A stretch of 45,356 bases of DNA from an uncultured Lachnospiraceae bacterium (lineage in GTDB: Bacteria > Bacillota > Clostridia > Lachnospirales > Lachnospiraceae): contig CAMWXB010000032.1 of NCBI GenBank assembly GCA_947178125.1, positions 1 through 45,356 on the forward strand, in the 5' to 3' direction. A model generated the notes under the pieces. That model made no database searches. It was not told the DNA's origin and saw only the letters and a program-made list of their open reading frames with translations. The translations under genes were made by a program, and so were the position numbers. Shown here in pieces: positions 1 through 8,425 of this stretch; the first letter of the stretch is position 1, and each line of letters begins with the position of its first letter.

Positions 1-2
1 TG

Positions 3-1565
3 ATGTATGCTGTTGTTACTTACGCAAACATGCGCGGAGTGCGTGCGGTTGACCGTATCGTGGATCTATGCAGAAGGGACCTTGCTTTTATCCTGTTGAC
101 GAAAGGACAGCAGCCAAAGAGGGATGCTTTCTATGAATTTAAAGGGAAAAAGCTGAAAGGCGAAGTATTGGATGAACTGAATCATCAGTTCCTGCGCCGA
201 TTGGAAAAAGAAGGGCTCATTACCCTCAAACAGCTTTATATAGACGGTACGAAAATAGAAGCCAATGCGAACCGTTATACTTTCGTCTGGCGGGGGACGC
301 TCAATTACCATCTTGCCTGCCTGCTGGATACGACAGATGCCCTTTACCAGAGATACAACACTCTCCTGTCCGAGTATCAGTACGGAGCAAAGTATGATCT
401 TGGAAATGCACAGATGTTTATCATTGAAGGTATGGACAAAGTCCGGAAAGTGATCGAAGAAAACAGGAAACGTAAGCTGACAAAGCATAAAAAAATTTCG
501 AATAATACGCTCATTGAGATCGACAACTGTTCTCCACTTGAGATCCTGAAACTCCAGCAGAACCTGCTGCTGATCGCGGCAGGAGAGGGGATTGCATTTG
601 TAAACGGGAAAGGGCAGAAAAAGCCGGAGATCCAGCAGCTCTATGAGGAACTGGAAAAATGCGGCAGCCGGCTGATGGAATATAAAAGCTGTTTTGAGAT
701 TATGGGGAAAGACAGAAACAGTTATTCGAAGACAGACCTGGAAGCTACATTTATGCGGATGAAAGAAGACCATATGCTCAACGGGCAGTTAAAACCCGCT
801 TATAATGTCCAGATCGCGGTGGAAAATTATTTTATCATCCACGGATATGTGAGTAACGACCGTACCGATTATAATACACTGATCCCGGTTCTTGAAAAAC
901 ACCGGAAAGCATTCGGGGATATCCTGGAAGAGGTAACTGCTGACAGCGGTTACTGCAGTGAGAAAAATCTTCTGTATCTGAAGGAAAATGAGGTTGCCAG
1001 TTATATCAAGCTTCAGGAGCATGAGCAGCGGAAAACCCGCGCCTATAAAGAGGATATCGGGAAGTACTACAACATGAAGAACGAGGTCTTTGAAGACGAA
1101 CATTACTATGTATGCCATGACGGCCGGGAATTAAGGCATATCCGGACAGAAACAAGGGAACAGGACGGATACACACAAACGTATGAGGTGTATGGGTGTG
1201 CAGACTGCAGTGGATGTGAGCATAAAGCGAGATGTTTATATAAATATGATGCCGAAAAAGATGCGGAGAAAAACAAGGTCATGAAAGTGAATGAGAGCTG
1301 GGAGGAACTAAAGGAAGGATCCCATTCCAACATTCAGAGCGAAAAAGGGATCCTGAACCGCCAGATCCGCTCGATACAGACAGAGGGGCACTTTGGGGAC
1401 ATAAAGGAAAACGAAAAATTCCGGCGGTTTAATTACCGTTCTGCCGAAAAGGTATACAAAGAATTTATGCTGTATGCGATCGGCCGGAATATCAATAAAT
1501 ACCACCGTTTCCTGCATGATAAAATACATAGATTCGAAGGGAAAACGGACGAGAAAGCTGCATAG
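3..1565 (+). CDS. IS1182-family transposase, N-terminus cut by window edge
   Basis: Catalyses cut-and-paste DNA transposition of its own element. At least 520 residues are visible. The first ATG at base 3 is probably internal, because family members have some tens of residues before the MYAVVTYAN-like segment. The family-typical block YIDGTKIEANANRYTFVWRG lies at residues 79-98. Candidate acidic catalytic residues lie in TADSGYCSE (near residue 313) and in the C-terminal GHFGDIKENEKFRRFNYR block (near 460-478). A Cys-rich CADCSGCEHKARC segment sits between them near residue 400. The frame is open to its stop, so the copy may be intact. It is convergent with the amidase gene. Family assignment is from remembered motif similarity. 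Confidence 0.85.
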   Translation: MYAVVTYANMRGVRAVDRIVDLCRRDLAFILLTKGQQPKRDAFYEFKGKKLKGEVLDELNHQFLRRLEKEGLITLKQLYIDGTKIEANANRYTFVWRGTLNYHLACLLDTTDALYQRYNTLLSEYQYGAKYDLGNAQMFIIEGMDKVRKVIEENRKRKLTKHKKISNNTLIEIDNCSPLEILKLQQNLLLIAAGEGIAFVNGKGQKKPEIQQLYEELEKCGSRLMEYKSCFEIMGKDRNSYSKTDLEATFMRMKEDHMLNGQLKPAYNVQIAVENYFIIHGYVSNDRTDYNTLIPVLEKHRKAFGDILEEVTADSGYCSEKNLLYLKENEVASYIKLQEHEQRKTRAYKEDIGKYYNMKNEVFEDEHYYVCHDGRELRHIRTETREQDGYTQTYEVYGCADCSGCEHKARCLYKYDAEKDAEKNKVMKVNESWEELKEGSHSNIQSEKGILNRQIRSIQTEGHFGDIKENEKFRRFNYRSAEKVYKEFMLYAIGRNINKYHRFLHDKIHRFEGKTDEKAA

Positions 1566-1640
1566 GAAAAGGAGCGCTTCAAAAATCGGCAGCAAGGGTT
1601 TTTTGCGCCCTAAAATAAGGTGACCAATAAGAAAAAAGAT

Positions 1641-1697
1641 ATCTCCCACAGAAGAGTCCATGCCAAAAAGCACGGAATTCTGCGGGAGATGTTTTTT
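1641..1697 (+). terminator. Rho-independent terminator after the transposase
   Basis: ATCTCCC (1641-1647) pairs with GGGAGAT (1684-1690), and CAGAA (1649-1653) with TTCTG (1678-1682), with one A-C mismatch between the two helices. A T-run follows at 1692-1697. It lies 75 nt after the transposase stop, inside the inferred IS right end. Confidence 0.6.
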
Positions 1698-1750
1698 GGG
1701 GAGATCGGATTAAAAAAATGTCATTACCCGACAGCCCCCTCTGGAGACAT

Positions 1751-2929
1751 TTAAGCTTCATGCTCTCTTCTGTATGTATCCACATCGGACAACAGCTTTT
1801 CCCAGGCGTCCTCATGCTCTACATAATAGATTGGACACTTTTTCCCGCCGCAGTCATAGTGCCGCAAAATATCATCACTTCCCAAATGATACTCCTGTTC
1901 CAGCCACGCCAGCAAATGCACTAAAGAATCATAAGTCTCCTGTGTAAACTGTCCGTCCGCTTCCAGATAGCAGCATTCTATGGAAATGGAGTCTTCGTTT
2001 CTTGACATGACTGCATAAGCCTGCTCATCCAATGGAATGCACTGAACAATCTCACCCTCATAACCAATGATAAAATGTGCACTGGCAGACCTCTCATGTG
2101 TCTCCGCCAGATTAGCAAAATAACTTCTGTTCTGACGTGCACTTGTTCCCGGATTCGCTGTATAGTGCACGAAAACGCTATTTACAGCCGGCAGTTCTGT
2201 CCCCGGTCTGGAATAGTCGTTCACTTCCAGAAAGTCCTCTGTAATAGCCGGCGCCTTTATCCCCTGCAATTCCTCCTCTTCCGGAACAATCTCTTTCGTT
2301 ACAGGAACCGTTTTTTTGGCAGTTTCCCTTTTTGTATAATCATATACCAAATCTACAGCCATAAAAGCGATCATAAGGCATAATACAATCGTGCAGACCG
2401 CTACAGTCCGGTACAGATAAGCGCGCCGTTTTTTGACTTTCCTTTGCTGTCTTGACTGTACGGCCTGTTTCCTTCTCCGCGGCTGCGCCATCCGGTCCTG
2501 CCCGATCAGTTCTACATCCCAATCCTCTTCGACCTGTCTCCTGCGTCTGACTGGTTCCGCCGCCCTATCTACTCTACGGTTCCGTCTGGCCGGTTCTGCT
2601 GCTTCGCGATTTCGCCTGACTGGTTCTGCCGGTCTCCTTCGTCTGACCGGTTCTGCCGCTCCGCCCTGCCATATCGGCTCAACAGTTCTGCTCCTTCTAT
2701 CCACTTCTGCCATCCGGCTTCGTCCGGCTGTTCCCGCCGGCCGATTTATCCGGGAAGGCTGCTCTGGCCGCCTCGTTCTGACAGGATGTATCTCTCTACC
2801 CGGGTATAAATCAATGATATCTACATCGCCCTGTCTTTTTCTTCCGTTTTTCCTGGGTCTTTTGCTTTCCGGCTGGTCCATCTCCCATAATGCAATTTCC
2901 GTTCTTTTCTTCTGTACGTTCCCCTGCAC
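1751..2929 (-). CDS. Membrane-anchored N-acetylmuramoyl-L-alanine amidase (Amidase_2 / PGRP type)
   Basis: Predicted zinc amidase cutting the MurNAc-L-Ala bond of peptidoglycan. Numbering is from the GTG at 2929 (392 residues), which has a GGTGGGG site 6 nt upstream; a GTG at 2941 or ATG at 2881 are alternatives. Residues 1-170 are cytoplasmic and extremely Arg-rich, with repeated AEPVRRR/AEPVRRN units. One membrane helix follows at about 174-198. The Amidase_2 domain has the expected zinc ligands: H255 in VFVHYT, then H357 and C365 in RHYDCGGKKCP. The long basic repeat tail is unusual for an amidase and could bind nucleic acid, acidic lipids or a partner; that is inference. The gene is preceded by structured repeat A and a predicted two-component-regulated promoter, and the IS lies directly downstream. 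Confidence 0.85.
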   Translation of the reverse strand: MQGNVQKKRTEIALWEMDQPESKRPRKNGRKRQGDVDIIDLYPGREIHPVRTRRPEQPSRINRPAGTAGRSRMAEVDRRSRTVEPIWQGGAAEPVRRRRPAEPVRRNREAAEPARRNRRVDRAAEPVRRRRQVEEDWDVELIGQDRMAQPRRRKQAVQSRQQRKVKKRRAYLYRTVAVCTIVLCLMIAFMAVDLVYDYTKRETAKKTVPVTKEIVPEEEELQGIKAPAITEDFLEVNDYSRPGTELPAVNSVFVHYTANPGTSARQNRSYFANLAETHERSASAHFIIGYEGEIVQCIPLDEQAYAVMSRNEDSISIECCYLEADGQFTQETYDSLVHLLAWLEQEYHLGSDDILRHYDCGGKKCPIYYVEHEDAWEKLLSDVDTYRREHEA

Positions 2930-2976
2930 GATATTCCCCACCTCTGTGAACTACTGCCTGATACACTAACCGCCAT

Positions 2977-3101
2977 GATTCCGCTTTGCGGAATCTCAAA
3001 TCGGTCGGGAGAATGCCGCTTTTTAGGCATTCTCCTGCGTGAGACTTAGAACTTCTTAGCGAAACAGCCTTTGCTGTGAGCTCTAGAAGTTCTTCTCACG
3101 C
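2977..3101. repeat. Structured intergenic repeat, copy A
   Basis: Three inverted-repeat units on the plus strand. They are GATTCCG/CGGAATC (2977-2983/2989-2995), GGAGAATGCC/GGCATTCTCC (3008-3017/3026-3035) and a long composite hairpin. Its outer helix P1 is GCGTGAGA (3037-3044) with TCTCACGC (3094-3101). Inner helix P3 starts with AGAACTTCT (3048-3056)/AGAAGTTCT (3085-3093), then AGC/GCT (3058-3060/3080-3082), internal loop GAA/GA, then ACAGC/GCTGT (3064-3068/3073-3077) closed by CTTT. It lies in the predicted 5' leader of the amidase mRNA. It belongs to the same family as copies B and C. Confidence 0.85.
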
Positions 3102-3105
3102 TAAC

Positions 3106-3139
3106 ATCTTAACAGGCTTATCTTTAAAAAATCTCTAAA
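3106..3139 (-). promoter_or_regulatory. Promoter with 11-bp direct repeat (site S1, amidase)
   Basis: Read on the minus strand, TTTAGAGAT (3139-3131) and TTTAAAGAT (3128-3120) are direct repeats with an 11-bp period, followed after 8 nt by the -10 candidate TAAGAT (3111-3106). Repeat sequence, period and distance to the -10 match three other promoters here (29553-29586, 30204-30237, 31468-31500). There is no good -35, as expected for an activator of the OmpR/PhoB class. Predicted binder: the response regulator at 31572-32246 (inference). Confidence 0.65.
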
Positions 3140-3229
3140 ATACAGCCATTCTAATCTTTTATCTTCTATATATTAGAGGCAGAAACCTTAAAAAATGTTT
3201 CAACAAATTCTTAAAATTTTCTTAAAATT

Positions 3230-5527
3230 TTATTTTTCATCAGAAATAGTTTCACCATGCAGGTATTCCAACACTCGATTATACAATCCCGTCAGCGCTT
3301 CTTCCGTTTCCGAGCAGGGATACAATGTCCCGAAAATCTTTTCCATATCGCTTCTTTTGTAACTGATCTCTTCATTAGGCAGTTCCTGCACATCGGAAGA
3401 AACTCCATCATTAACCTGCTCTACATATGTCTGTATCTGTATATTGCATATCTCAAGATTCTCAATTGTGGCGAACATCAGAACCGCGTCCAGAAACGAA
3501 ATATCTGAATCAATCCGGTCATCCGACTGACGGCGGTAATGAATCGTTGCCTCATAGGGTTCCGTCGTCGTTCCCAGTTCCAGAAACTGATAGCTCAGCC
3601 CTGAAGCGGCCGGAAGTGCTCCGACGATATGGGATACGCGGACATTATCGCCCACATATGCAGTCCGATTCGCTACAAGCGTATTCAATGCCGCTTCCAT
3701 CGCCTCCCGGCTCACATATAATACGACGACGGAATTTGTCAATTCTACCAGCGACTGATTCATTTCGAGCAGTTCCGTCCGTATCTCCGGCTCCGCCTCC
3801 GTATAATCGGCCGGTATATACAGATAACACGGCTGCTCGCTAGGTAAATAAATCTCCGTAATCTGTTCATTCGGCAGATAAACAGTATTTCCTTCTGTGA
3901 TAATAATTTCTTCAGCCGGCAAATAATAATCTGCTTCTTCCCCGGTGATCATCTGTTCATTTGGCAGAAAATCATGGGTTTCTTCTTCGGCAGGTTCATC
4001 TTCCATCATGGAAGTCGTTTCATCCTCAACATCGACCGCGTTATAATTTTCATCTTCCTGAAAGGGCAAGTCTATCATATCTGCCTCTACCTCTTCGGGC
4101 GCCGGTATCGGTCCTACGCCTCCGCTGGTTCCCACCGCCGTATCTTCGCTGTCATCCTGATAATAATAATGATAAGTTGTTTCGCTGTTGCTGTCCGTCC
4201 CCGGCACTCTCGCTGCTCCGGCCTCGTTTCCCTGAAAAACATGATCTGCGCTTTCGTTCGTTCCCCGGCTCATATAACTGTTCAATGCACTATTCGAACC
4301 ATAATCCCCGACCAGTATAATCTCTTTTTCCTCTGCAAGCTGTACCGCCTCTTCATAGAACAGCATGCAGAAACGACCGACCTCAAAATTGGAATCTTTA
4401 TGATAGACAATGATATCCGTCCCGTTTGCCCCACAGTAATAGGCTTTCTTTGCAAAATCTTCCGGAAATGTCACCTGAAAACAACTCGTCGTCACGGTCA
4501 GCGAGTTTTCCCCTTCCAGCAGATAAGTGCCCTCCGGATACTCTTTTGCTTTTGTAAAAGTAAAAGCAACGACAACCGCTACTGCCATGAGTACCGGAAC
4601 GATGATAAATGCCAGTCTGCGGGGTGATTCTACGATTCTGCGTATCCTCTCTTTCACGCTTTCCGCACCGGCTGTCATTGTCGTTGCCGCACATACAATA
4701 TCTGCTGCTCTCGTTTTCCTGATGATCAGGGAAACAAGGGTCTTGCCATAAGCAATCCGTTCTTCTTCCCCGAGCAGCCGGACTGCTGCCTCATCACAGG
4801 CAAGTTCACAATCCTGTTTCGACAGGACCGCGGCGAGCCATACGAGCGGATGAAACCAGTAAACCGTCAACAGTACGCAGCGAAGCACAGACCAGAAAAC
4901 ATCTTTATGCTTATAATGACAATACTCATGCGCCAGAATATGCCTGATTCTTTCCTCATCGTCAATCACATCTTCCGGCAGATATACGGCCAGCTTCCCC
5001 GGCAGCCCATATAAACAGGGCGAAGGCAGCTCTTTCGCCGTATAAACGGGCAGCTTACAGTCTTCCTTTTCGTATCTGCGGCGGCTGTTATAAAGCCTGT
5101 GCATGAACCGCACATTGACGGCCGTCATCCATACACCGACCGCTATCATGCCCAGATACCATATTTTCCGCAAAATCTCCTGCCACATCGCCTTGTCCAT
5201 AAAATAAGTAACAATATTGCCATCTGCAGTCTCTTCCGTCAAAAAAGGCAGTCCTTCCGATGGCAGGCTTTCCGTCACAATCCGCTCCTGTGGCTGTATA
5301 TAATCCAGCGCTGCTCTTTCCACCTTATCCGTCACATTCAAAATACTGTAACCGCTTTCCGGCATCAAATTCGGCCAGAGCACGGTAATCCCCGGCATGA
5401 GCAGCCTGACAGCCACGACCAGCCAGAGCATATACTGCATCTTTGCACTGATCCTTCTCCTGCACAACTGCCTGAGCAGTACAATGCACATGATCAATAT
5501 GGAAGATGTAATGATTGCCTCCTTCAT
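3230..5527 (-). CDS. M56-family (BlaR1/MecR1-like) metallopeptidase sensor, module 1
   Basis: Integral-membrane zinc protease of the kind that relays an outside signal to a BlaI repressor. Of 765 residues, 1-325 form the M56 core, with membrane helices near 5-20, 32-50, 122-140, 212-235 and 305-324. The zinc site is HEYCH at 200-204, with the downstream acidic motif ELACDEAAV at 241-249. Unlike BlaR1, the outer C-terminal part (about 330-765) shows no penicillin-binding SxxK/SxN pattern. It has an acidic low-complexity stretch with recurrent YLPxE(Q/E) units near 525-590. The ATG overlaps the repressor stop in ATGA, so the two are translationally coupled. The signal sensed is unknown, and no beta-lactamase gene is nearby. 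Confidence 0.85.
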   Translation of the reverse strand: MKEAIITSSILIMCIVLLRQLCRRRISAKMQYMLWLVVAVRLLMPGITVLWPNLMPESGYSILNVTDKVERAALDYIQPQERIVTESLPSEGLPFLTEETADGNIVTYFMDKAMWQEILRKIWYLGMIAVGVWMTAVNVRFMHRLYNSRRRYEKEDCKLPVYTAKELPSPCLYGLPGKLAVYLPEDVIDDEERIRHILAHEYCHYKHKDVFWSVLRCVLLTVYWFHPLVWLAAVLSKQDCELACDEAAVRLLGEEERIAYGKTLVSLIIRKTRAADIVCAATTMTAGAESVKERIRRIVESPRRLAFIIVPVLMAVAVVVAFTFTKAKEYPEGTYLLEGENSLTVTTSCFQVTFPEDFAKKAYYCGANGTDIIVYHKDSNFEVGRFCMLFYEEAVQLAEEKEIILVGDYGSNSALNSYMSRGTNESADHVFQGNEAGAARVPGTDSNSETTYHYYYQDDSEDTAVGTSGGVGPIPAPEEVEADMIDLPFQEDENYNAVDVEDETTSMMEDEPAEEETHDFLPNEQMITGEEADYYLPAEEIIITEGNTVYLPNEQITEIYLPSEQPCYLYIPADYTEAEPEIRTELLEMNQSLVELTNSVVVLYVSREAMEAALNTLVANRTAYVGDNVRVSHIVGALPAASGLSYQFLELGTTTEPYEATIHYRRQSDDRIDSDISFLDAVLMFATIENLEICNIQIQTYVEQVNDGVSSDVQELPNEEISYKRSDMEKIFGTLYPCSETEEALTGLYNRVLEYLHGETISDEK

Positions 5528-5928
5528 GATGAACTCCCCTTCTTCCCCTCTTTTTCAACTTTTTCGGCCTGTTCCAGTATCTCATATAACTCGGCGATAT
5601 CCTCTTTCGTCAATGCCTTATCCGCCACCATGGCATTGACCATCATGCCGATACTCCCCCGGTATACTTTATCCAGAAATCCCTTCGTTTCCCGAATGGA
5701 AACTTCATTTCTGGAAACAACGGGATAGAACTGTTTCGCACGTCCCGCCACTCGATATAAGACCGCTCCTTTTTTCAGCATTCTGTTCAGCATGGTAATG
5801 ATGATATGCTTATCCCATCCGGTCTCCCCCTGCAGAACCGCCGTCAGTTCCGTTATGGTCGCCGATTCCCGCTCCCATAACACATTCATGATCTTCCACT
5901 CCCCATCTGATAAATTTACATTCGTCAT
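5524..5928 (-). CDS. BlaI/MecI-family winged-helix repressor, module 1
   Basis: A 134-residue DNA-binding repressor, the expected partner and proteolytic target of the M56 protein that follows with a 4-nt overlap. The start at 5928 is chosen for its GGGAGG site 6 nt upstream; the longer frame to GTG 5958 has no such site. The N-terminal winged helix spans about 1-75 (LSDGEWKIMNVLWERESATI, then IITMLNRMLKKGAV), followed by the dimerisation helices. The N-F bond cleaved in staphylococcal BlaI is not present at the equivalent place (GMMVNAM), so if proteolysis occurs it must use another site. The promoter region upstream carries an array of related palindromic units. Confidence 0.9.
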   Translation of the reverse strand: MTNVNLSDGEWKIMNVLWERESATITELTAVLQGETGWDKHIIITMLNRMLKKGAVLYRVAGRAKQFYPVVSRNEVSIRETKGFLDKVYRGSIGMMVNAMVADKALTKEDIAELYEILEQAEKVEKEGKKGSSS

Positions 5929-5964
5929 ATCAGTCCTCCCGCTCCGATTTATTTTCACACCCTT

Positions 5965-6078
5965 ATGTATGATAGAAATACATTACCGTATATGTGATAT
6001 GCTCTCATATACATGGTATACCCTCGTACATATGGTATATTTCCGCATACATGATTACCTTCGTACATATGGTATACT
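5965..6078 (-). repeat. Array of about 19-20 bp repeated half-palindromes in the leader of BlaI/M56 module 1
   Basis: On the minus strand the leader repeats variants of GTATACCATATGTACGA with a period of about 19-20 bp. The two best copies are at 6078-6062 and 6040-6023 (TATACCATATGTACGAG); degenerate copies lie between and after them down to about 5965. Each contains TATACC and TGTA/TATG half-sites resembling the promoter palindrome at 6082-6110. The array is downstream of the predicted -10, so bound repressor could block elongation as well as initiation (inference). Confidence 0.65.
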
Positions 6079-6081
6079 TTC

Positions 6082-6119
6082 GTATACCATACTATATCAT
6101 GATGGTATACATGTGTCAA
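6082..6119 (-). promoter_or_regulatory. Promoter and operator of BlaI/M56 module 1
   Basis: The minus strand shows TTGACA (6119-6114), a 17-nt spacer and TATAGT (6096-6091), a near-consensus sigma-A promoter. A perfect 9-bp inverted repeat, GTATACCAT (6082-6090) with ATGGTATAC (6102-6110), spans spacer and -10. It is the likely main operator for the module's own BlaI-type repressor. Confidence 0.75.
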
Positions 6120-6177
6120 CCTTCTATTTTCTATCCCGTATAAAATTTATTTCCAATAAAGATAAAATATGGATAAA

Positions 6178-6214
6178 AAAGGGCGGCTCCTGCAAAATGC
6201 AAAAGACGCCCTTT
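6178..6214 (-). terminator. Rho-independent terminator of BlaI/M56 module 2
   Basis: AAAGGGCG (6178-6185) pairs with CGCCCTTT (6207-6214). The loop contains a smaller TGCA-type hairpin. Read on the minus strand the stem is followed by TTTTTT (6180-6175), 39 nt after the M56 stop codon. The rest of 5929-6252 is promoter and operator DNA of module 1. Confidence 0.8.
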
Positions 6215-6252
6215 ACAAATCTCCGATAAACCGCCCATACGACCCTGCCCTG

Positions 6253-7941
6253 TTACGGCGCTCCCGCACTCCAGACCGCAGTATCCACAATCCAAAGCGG
6301 CTCGCCTGTGGATGTTTCTGTCACTGTATCATAATTTGCCTGGTACATCGGTATCATGACCTCACTTCCATCCGCAAAAGTATACCATACCGTAGCCTGA
6401 TACACGCTCTGACCATCCAGCCGGCCCGTTCCTCCTGATAAATTCAAAATATGCTCCGCCGCCCTGATTGGTTCCGCGTAGACTGTATTATCCACAGAAG
6501 ATGTACCATCTTCTCTCTGATAATTAATGGCGTCAACAAAACCGTTTTCCTGATAATCCACAAACTGGTACACATCCTCAATCAGATAAGCCCTGTCAAA
6601 TTCCTCTTTGGATGTAATACTATCCGATATCCAATAGAAATCTTCCGCCACCAAATACTCTCCATCCATCAGGAGACATTGAATGTTCTCCCTCCAGACA
6701 TAAATATGCGGGTCAGGTGTCCATGCGTAATAATAAATATATGCTCTGCCCTCCTCGGGAATGAGCTGATACCGAAATTCGAGCGGCCATGGACTGGACA
6801 AGCCGAGCGTATACATATCATCTTCTTTTTCTAACATATACACACTCCCCAACGCAATCTCTTCATCCATAAAGAAATCCACAATTCGCTCTCCGTTCCT
6901 ACTGCAGAAAGCTTCCGCATAATCTTCCACAAATGCTGCAAGCCTCTGTGTTTCTTCTTCCACATCCGCCTCCCTGTCCTGCACCGGGTTTAACAGCAGT
7001 CCGGCTCCGACAATGATGAGCGCCAAAGCAGCAGCCACAATCGCAAACACCGTTCTTTTCCGATAAGCCAAAATATTGCGGACTCTCCTTTCGACATTAC
7101 CCTCTCCGAAAGCCAGTGGACTGCTCCAAGACCTGCTTTCCCCGGTAGATAATGAAAGCAATGATCTGGAATACTCTTTCTTGACGCCCGGCCCTAGTTT
7201 CTTTAAAACGGTCTCATCGCAGGACATCTCCATATCGTTTTCCATCAAAACAAAAGCAAGCCATACAAGAGGATTGAACCAGTGAATGCAGACCGCCGCA
7301 TAGAACGCTATCTTTACAAGATAGTCCTTTCTCGCAATATGAATTTTCTCATGGGTAAGGACATACCGCTTCTCTTCTTCCTGTAAATGTGCCGGCAGGT
7401 AAATCCGCGGCCTGAAGATTCCCATAACGAACGGCGTTGCAATTCCCTCCGCCTCATACTGATTTTCCTCTGTTAAAACGGCATTTGCCAGCGAACGGTG
7501 TAAACGCAGTACCGTTCCGATACTATACAGAACAAGCGCAAGTATTCCCGCAAGCCATACCCAGGCGCCGACAGCAATGACTTTCCGCCATGTTCCCCAC
7601 ACACTTTCCGTATTATCATTTGAATGCGCCGATATATCCGTTCCGTTTTCCGTTTCCTGTACCGCTGCGGCGATTGCGGTATCCTGCACTTTCTCTCCGC
7701 TTTCATCCGCATTCGATACGCGTATGATATCATTGGAGAGCAAATCGGTATTCACCCGCAGCAGACTATAACTGCTGGATATCGAAAAAGGACAGAGCAG
7801 GCGGAACAGCACCACGCTCCACAACAGATAGGAAAAGATTTTCGGCTGCTTCTTCAAAAAGAACCTGAGCACGATGACCGCCGCGATGCAATAACCTGCC
7901 GTAAGGCTCATATTCAATACTGTCAAAAATATCTGGCTCAT
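6253..7941 (-). CDS. M56-family metallopeptidase sensor, module 2
   Basis: 562-residue membrane zinc protease. Membrane helices lie near 8-30, 36-52, 121-143, 208-232 and 293-317. Its zinc motif is HEKIH at 197-201, and the MEMSCDETVLKKLG motif is at 237-250. The C-terminal half (about 320-562) is exported, has no penicillin-binding signature and includes an ETQRLAAFVEDYAEAFCSRN segment resembling NTF2-like extracellular domains seen on some M56 proteins; that resemblance is weak. The start codon overlaps the BlaI-like stop by ATGA. A strong terminator follows. Ligand unknown. Confidence 0.85.
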   Translation of the reverse strand: MSQIFLTVLNMSLTAGYCIAAVIVLRFFLKKQPKIFSYLLWSVVLFRLLCPFSISSSYSLLRVNTDLLSNDIIRVSNADESGEKVQDTAIAAAVQETENGTDISAHSNDNTESVWGTWRKVIAVGAWVWLAGILALVLYSIGTVLRLHRSLANAVLTEENQYEAEGIATPFVMGIFRPRIYLPAHLQEEEKRYVLTHEKIHIARKDYLVKIAFYAAVCIHWFNPLVWLAFVLMENDMEMSCDETVLKKLGPGVKKEYSRSLLSLSTGESRSWSSPLAFGEGNVERRVRNILAYRKRTVFAIVAAALALIIVGAGLLLNPVQDREADVEEETQRLAAFVEDYAEAFCSRNGERIVDFFMDEEIALGSVYMLEKEDDMYTLGLSSPWPLEFRYQLIPEEGRAYIYYYAWTPDPHIYVWRENIQCLLMDGEYLVAEDFYWISDSITSKEEFDRAYLIEDVYQFVDYQENGFVDAINYQREDGTSSVDNTVYAEPIRAAEHILNLSGGTGRLDGQSVYQATVWYTFADGSEVMIPMYQANYDTVTETSTGEPLWIVDTAVWSAGAP

Positions 7942-8315
7942 TTTTCCTCTCCTTCGAACTCTTCAAAACTGTCTATCAATTCCCGGATTTCCGCCGCCTG
8001 TTCCTTCGTCAGTTTCTTCCCGCCCATAAAAGCGGTCAAAAATCTGGGAATCGAACCGCCGAAAGATTCTTCTACGAATTTCCTGCTCTTGTAACTGTAA
8101 AATTCCTCTTTGGATATCAGAGAAGTGACAATTGCTTTTTCATTCTGAAAAATACCTCTTTCACACAGCTTCTTCAACACCGTATAAGTCGTCGATTTCT
8201 TCCACTGAAATTCTTTTTCGCATAATTTTACGAGTTCCGGCGATGCAATCGGTTCTTTCTGCCATATCAGCTCTGCGAACCGCGCTTCTCCCTCTGCTAA
8301 TTTGTATTCCCTCAT
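7938..8315 (-). CDS. BlaI/MecI-family winged-helix repressor, module 2
   Basis: 125-residue repressor whose ATG at 8315 has a GGGAGAGG site 7 nt upstream. The winged helix covers about 5-70, with TTYTVLKKLCERGIF as recognition-helix/wing region. The C-terminal helices end in an acidic FEEFEGEEK tail. At the place of the staphylococcal BlaI cleavage bond it has R-F (IPRFLTAF) rather than N-F. The upstream promoter carries two near-identical 17-bp palindromes, its probable operators. Coupled to the M56 gene by ATGA. Confidence 0.9.
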   Translation of the reverse strand: MREYKLAEGEARFAELIWQKEPIASPELVKLCEKEFQWKKSTTYTVLKKLCERGIFQNEKAIVTSLISKEEFYSYKSRKFVEESFGGSIPRFLTAFMGGKKLTKEQAAEIRELIDSFEEFEGEEK

Positions 8316-8346
8316 AAATATCCTCTCCCTTCTGTACGGTTGTTTG

Positions 8347-8401
8347 GTCTATTTATAATAGACTATATTTTCAGTCTATCCCAGATAGACCAATTTGTCA
8401 A
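8347..8401 (-). promoter_or_regulatory. Promoter with twin operators of BlaI/M56 module 2
   Basis: The minus strand shows TTGACA (8401-8396), a 17-nt spacer and TAGACT (8378-8373). Two palindromes share the rule GTCTATY-N3-RATAGAC: GTCTATC/GATAGAC at 8374-8390 inside the promoter, and GTCTATT/AATAGAC at 8347-8363 just downstream. Their centres are 27 bp apart. The motif differs from the GTATACCAT operator of module 1, so the repressors are probably not interchangeable. Confidence 0.8.
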
Positions 8402-8402
8402 G

Positions 8403-8425
8403 AAAAAAGACGGAAATCATCCGCC
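8403..8425 (-). terminator. Short terminator after repeat B
   Basis: On the minus strand GGCGGA (8425-8420) pairs with TCCGTC (8414-8409), with one G-U pair and a 5-nt loop, followed by TTTTTT (8408-8403). It would end transcripts of the XRE-PurM gene after they pass through repeat B, directly before the module 2 promoter. Confidence 0.55.

Larger units (their letters stand above)
1..1740 (+). mobile_element. IS1182-family insertion sequence, left end outside window
   Basis: The transposase reading frame enters from the left edge, so only the right part of the element is present. The right boundary is inferred: after the transposase and a terminator there is a run ending in CCGACAGCCCCCT (about 1728-1740), which resembles the CTGTC-type termini of many insertion sequences, and the amidase stop codon follows within about 10 nt. 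The matching left inverted repeat and a target duplication cannot be checked because the left end is missing, so the exact end is uncertain. Confidence 0.55.

Noticed and set aside
2977..3101. Reading copies A-D of the structured repeat as ordinary transcription terminators.
   Set aside because: No T-run follows the stems in either direction at copies A, C or D. Only copy B has a separate short terminator (8403-8425) after it. The complex fold is also unlike a simple terminator.
3205..3231. A second 11-bp-period direct repeat on the minus strand (AAAATTTTAAG twice) right at the M56 module 1 stop codon, resembling the regulon half-sites.
   Set aside because: The GAG core of the four regulon sites is missing and no -10 hexamer stands 8 nt downstream. 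The region is simply AT-rich, so I did not count it as a fifth site.
3230..5928. Calling module 1 a blaI-blaR1 beta-lactam resistance operon.
   Set aside because: The sensor lacks a penicillin-binding domain and no beta-lactamase or PBP2a gene is in the window.
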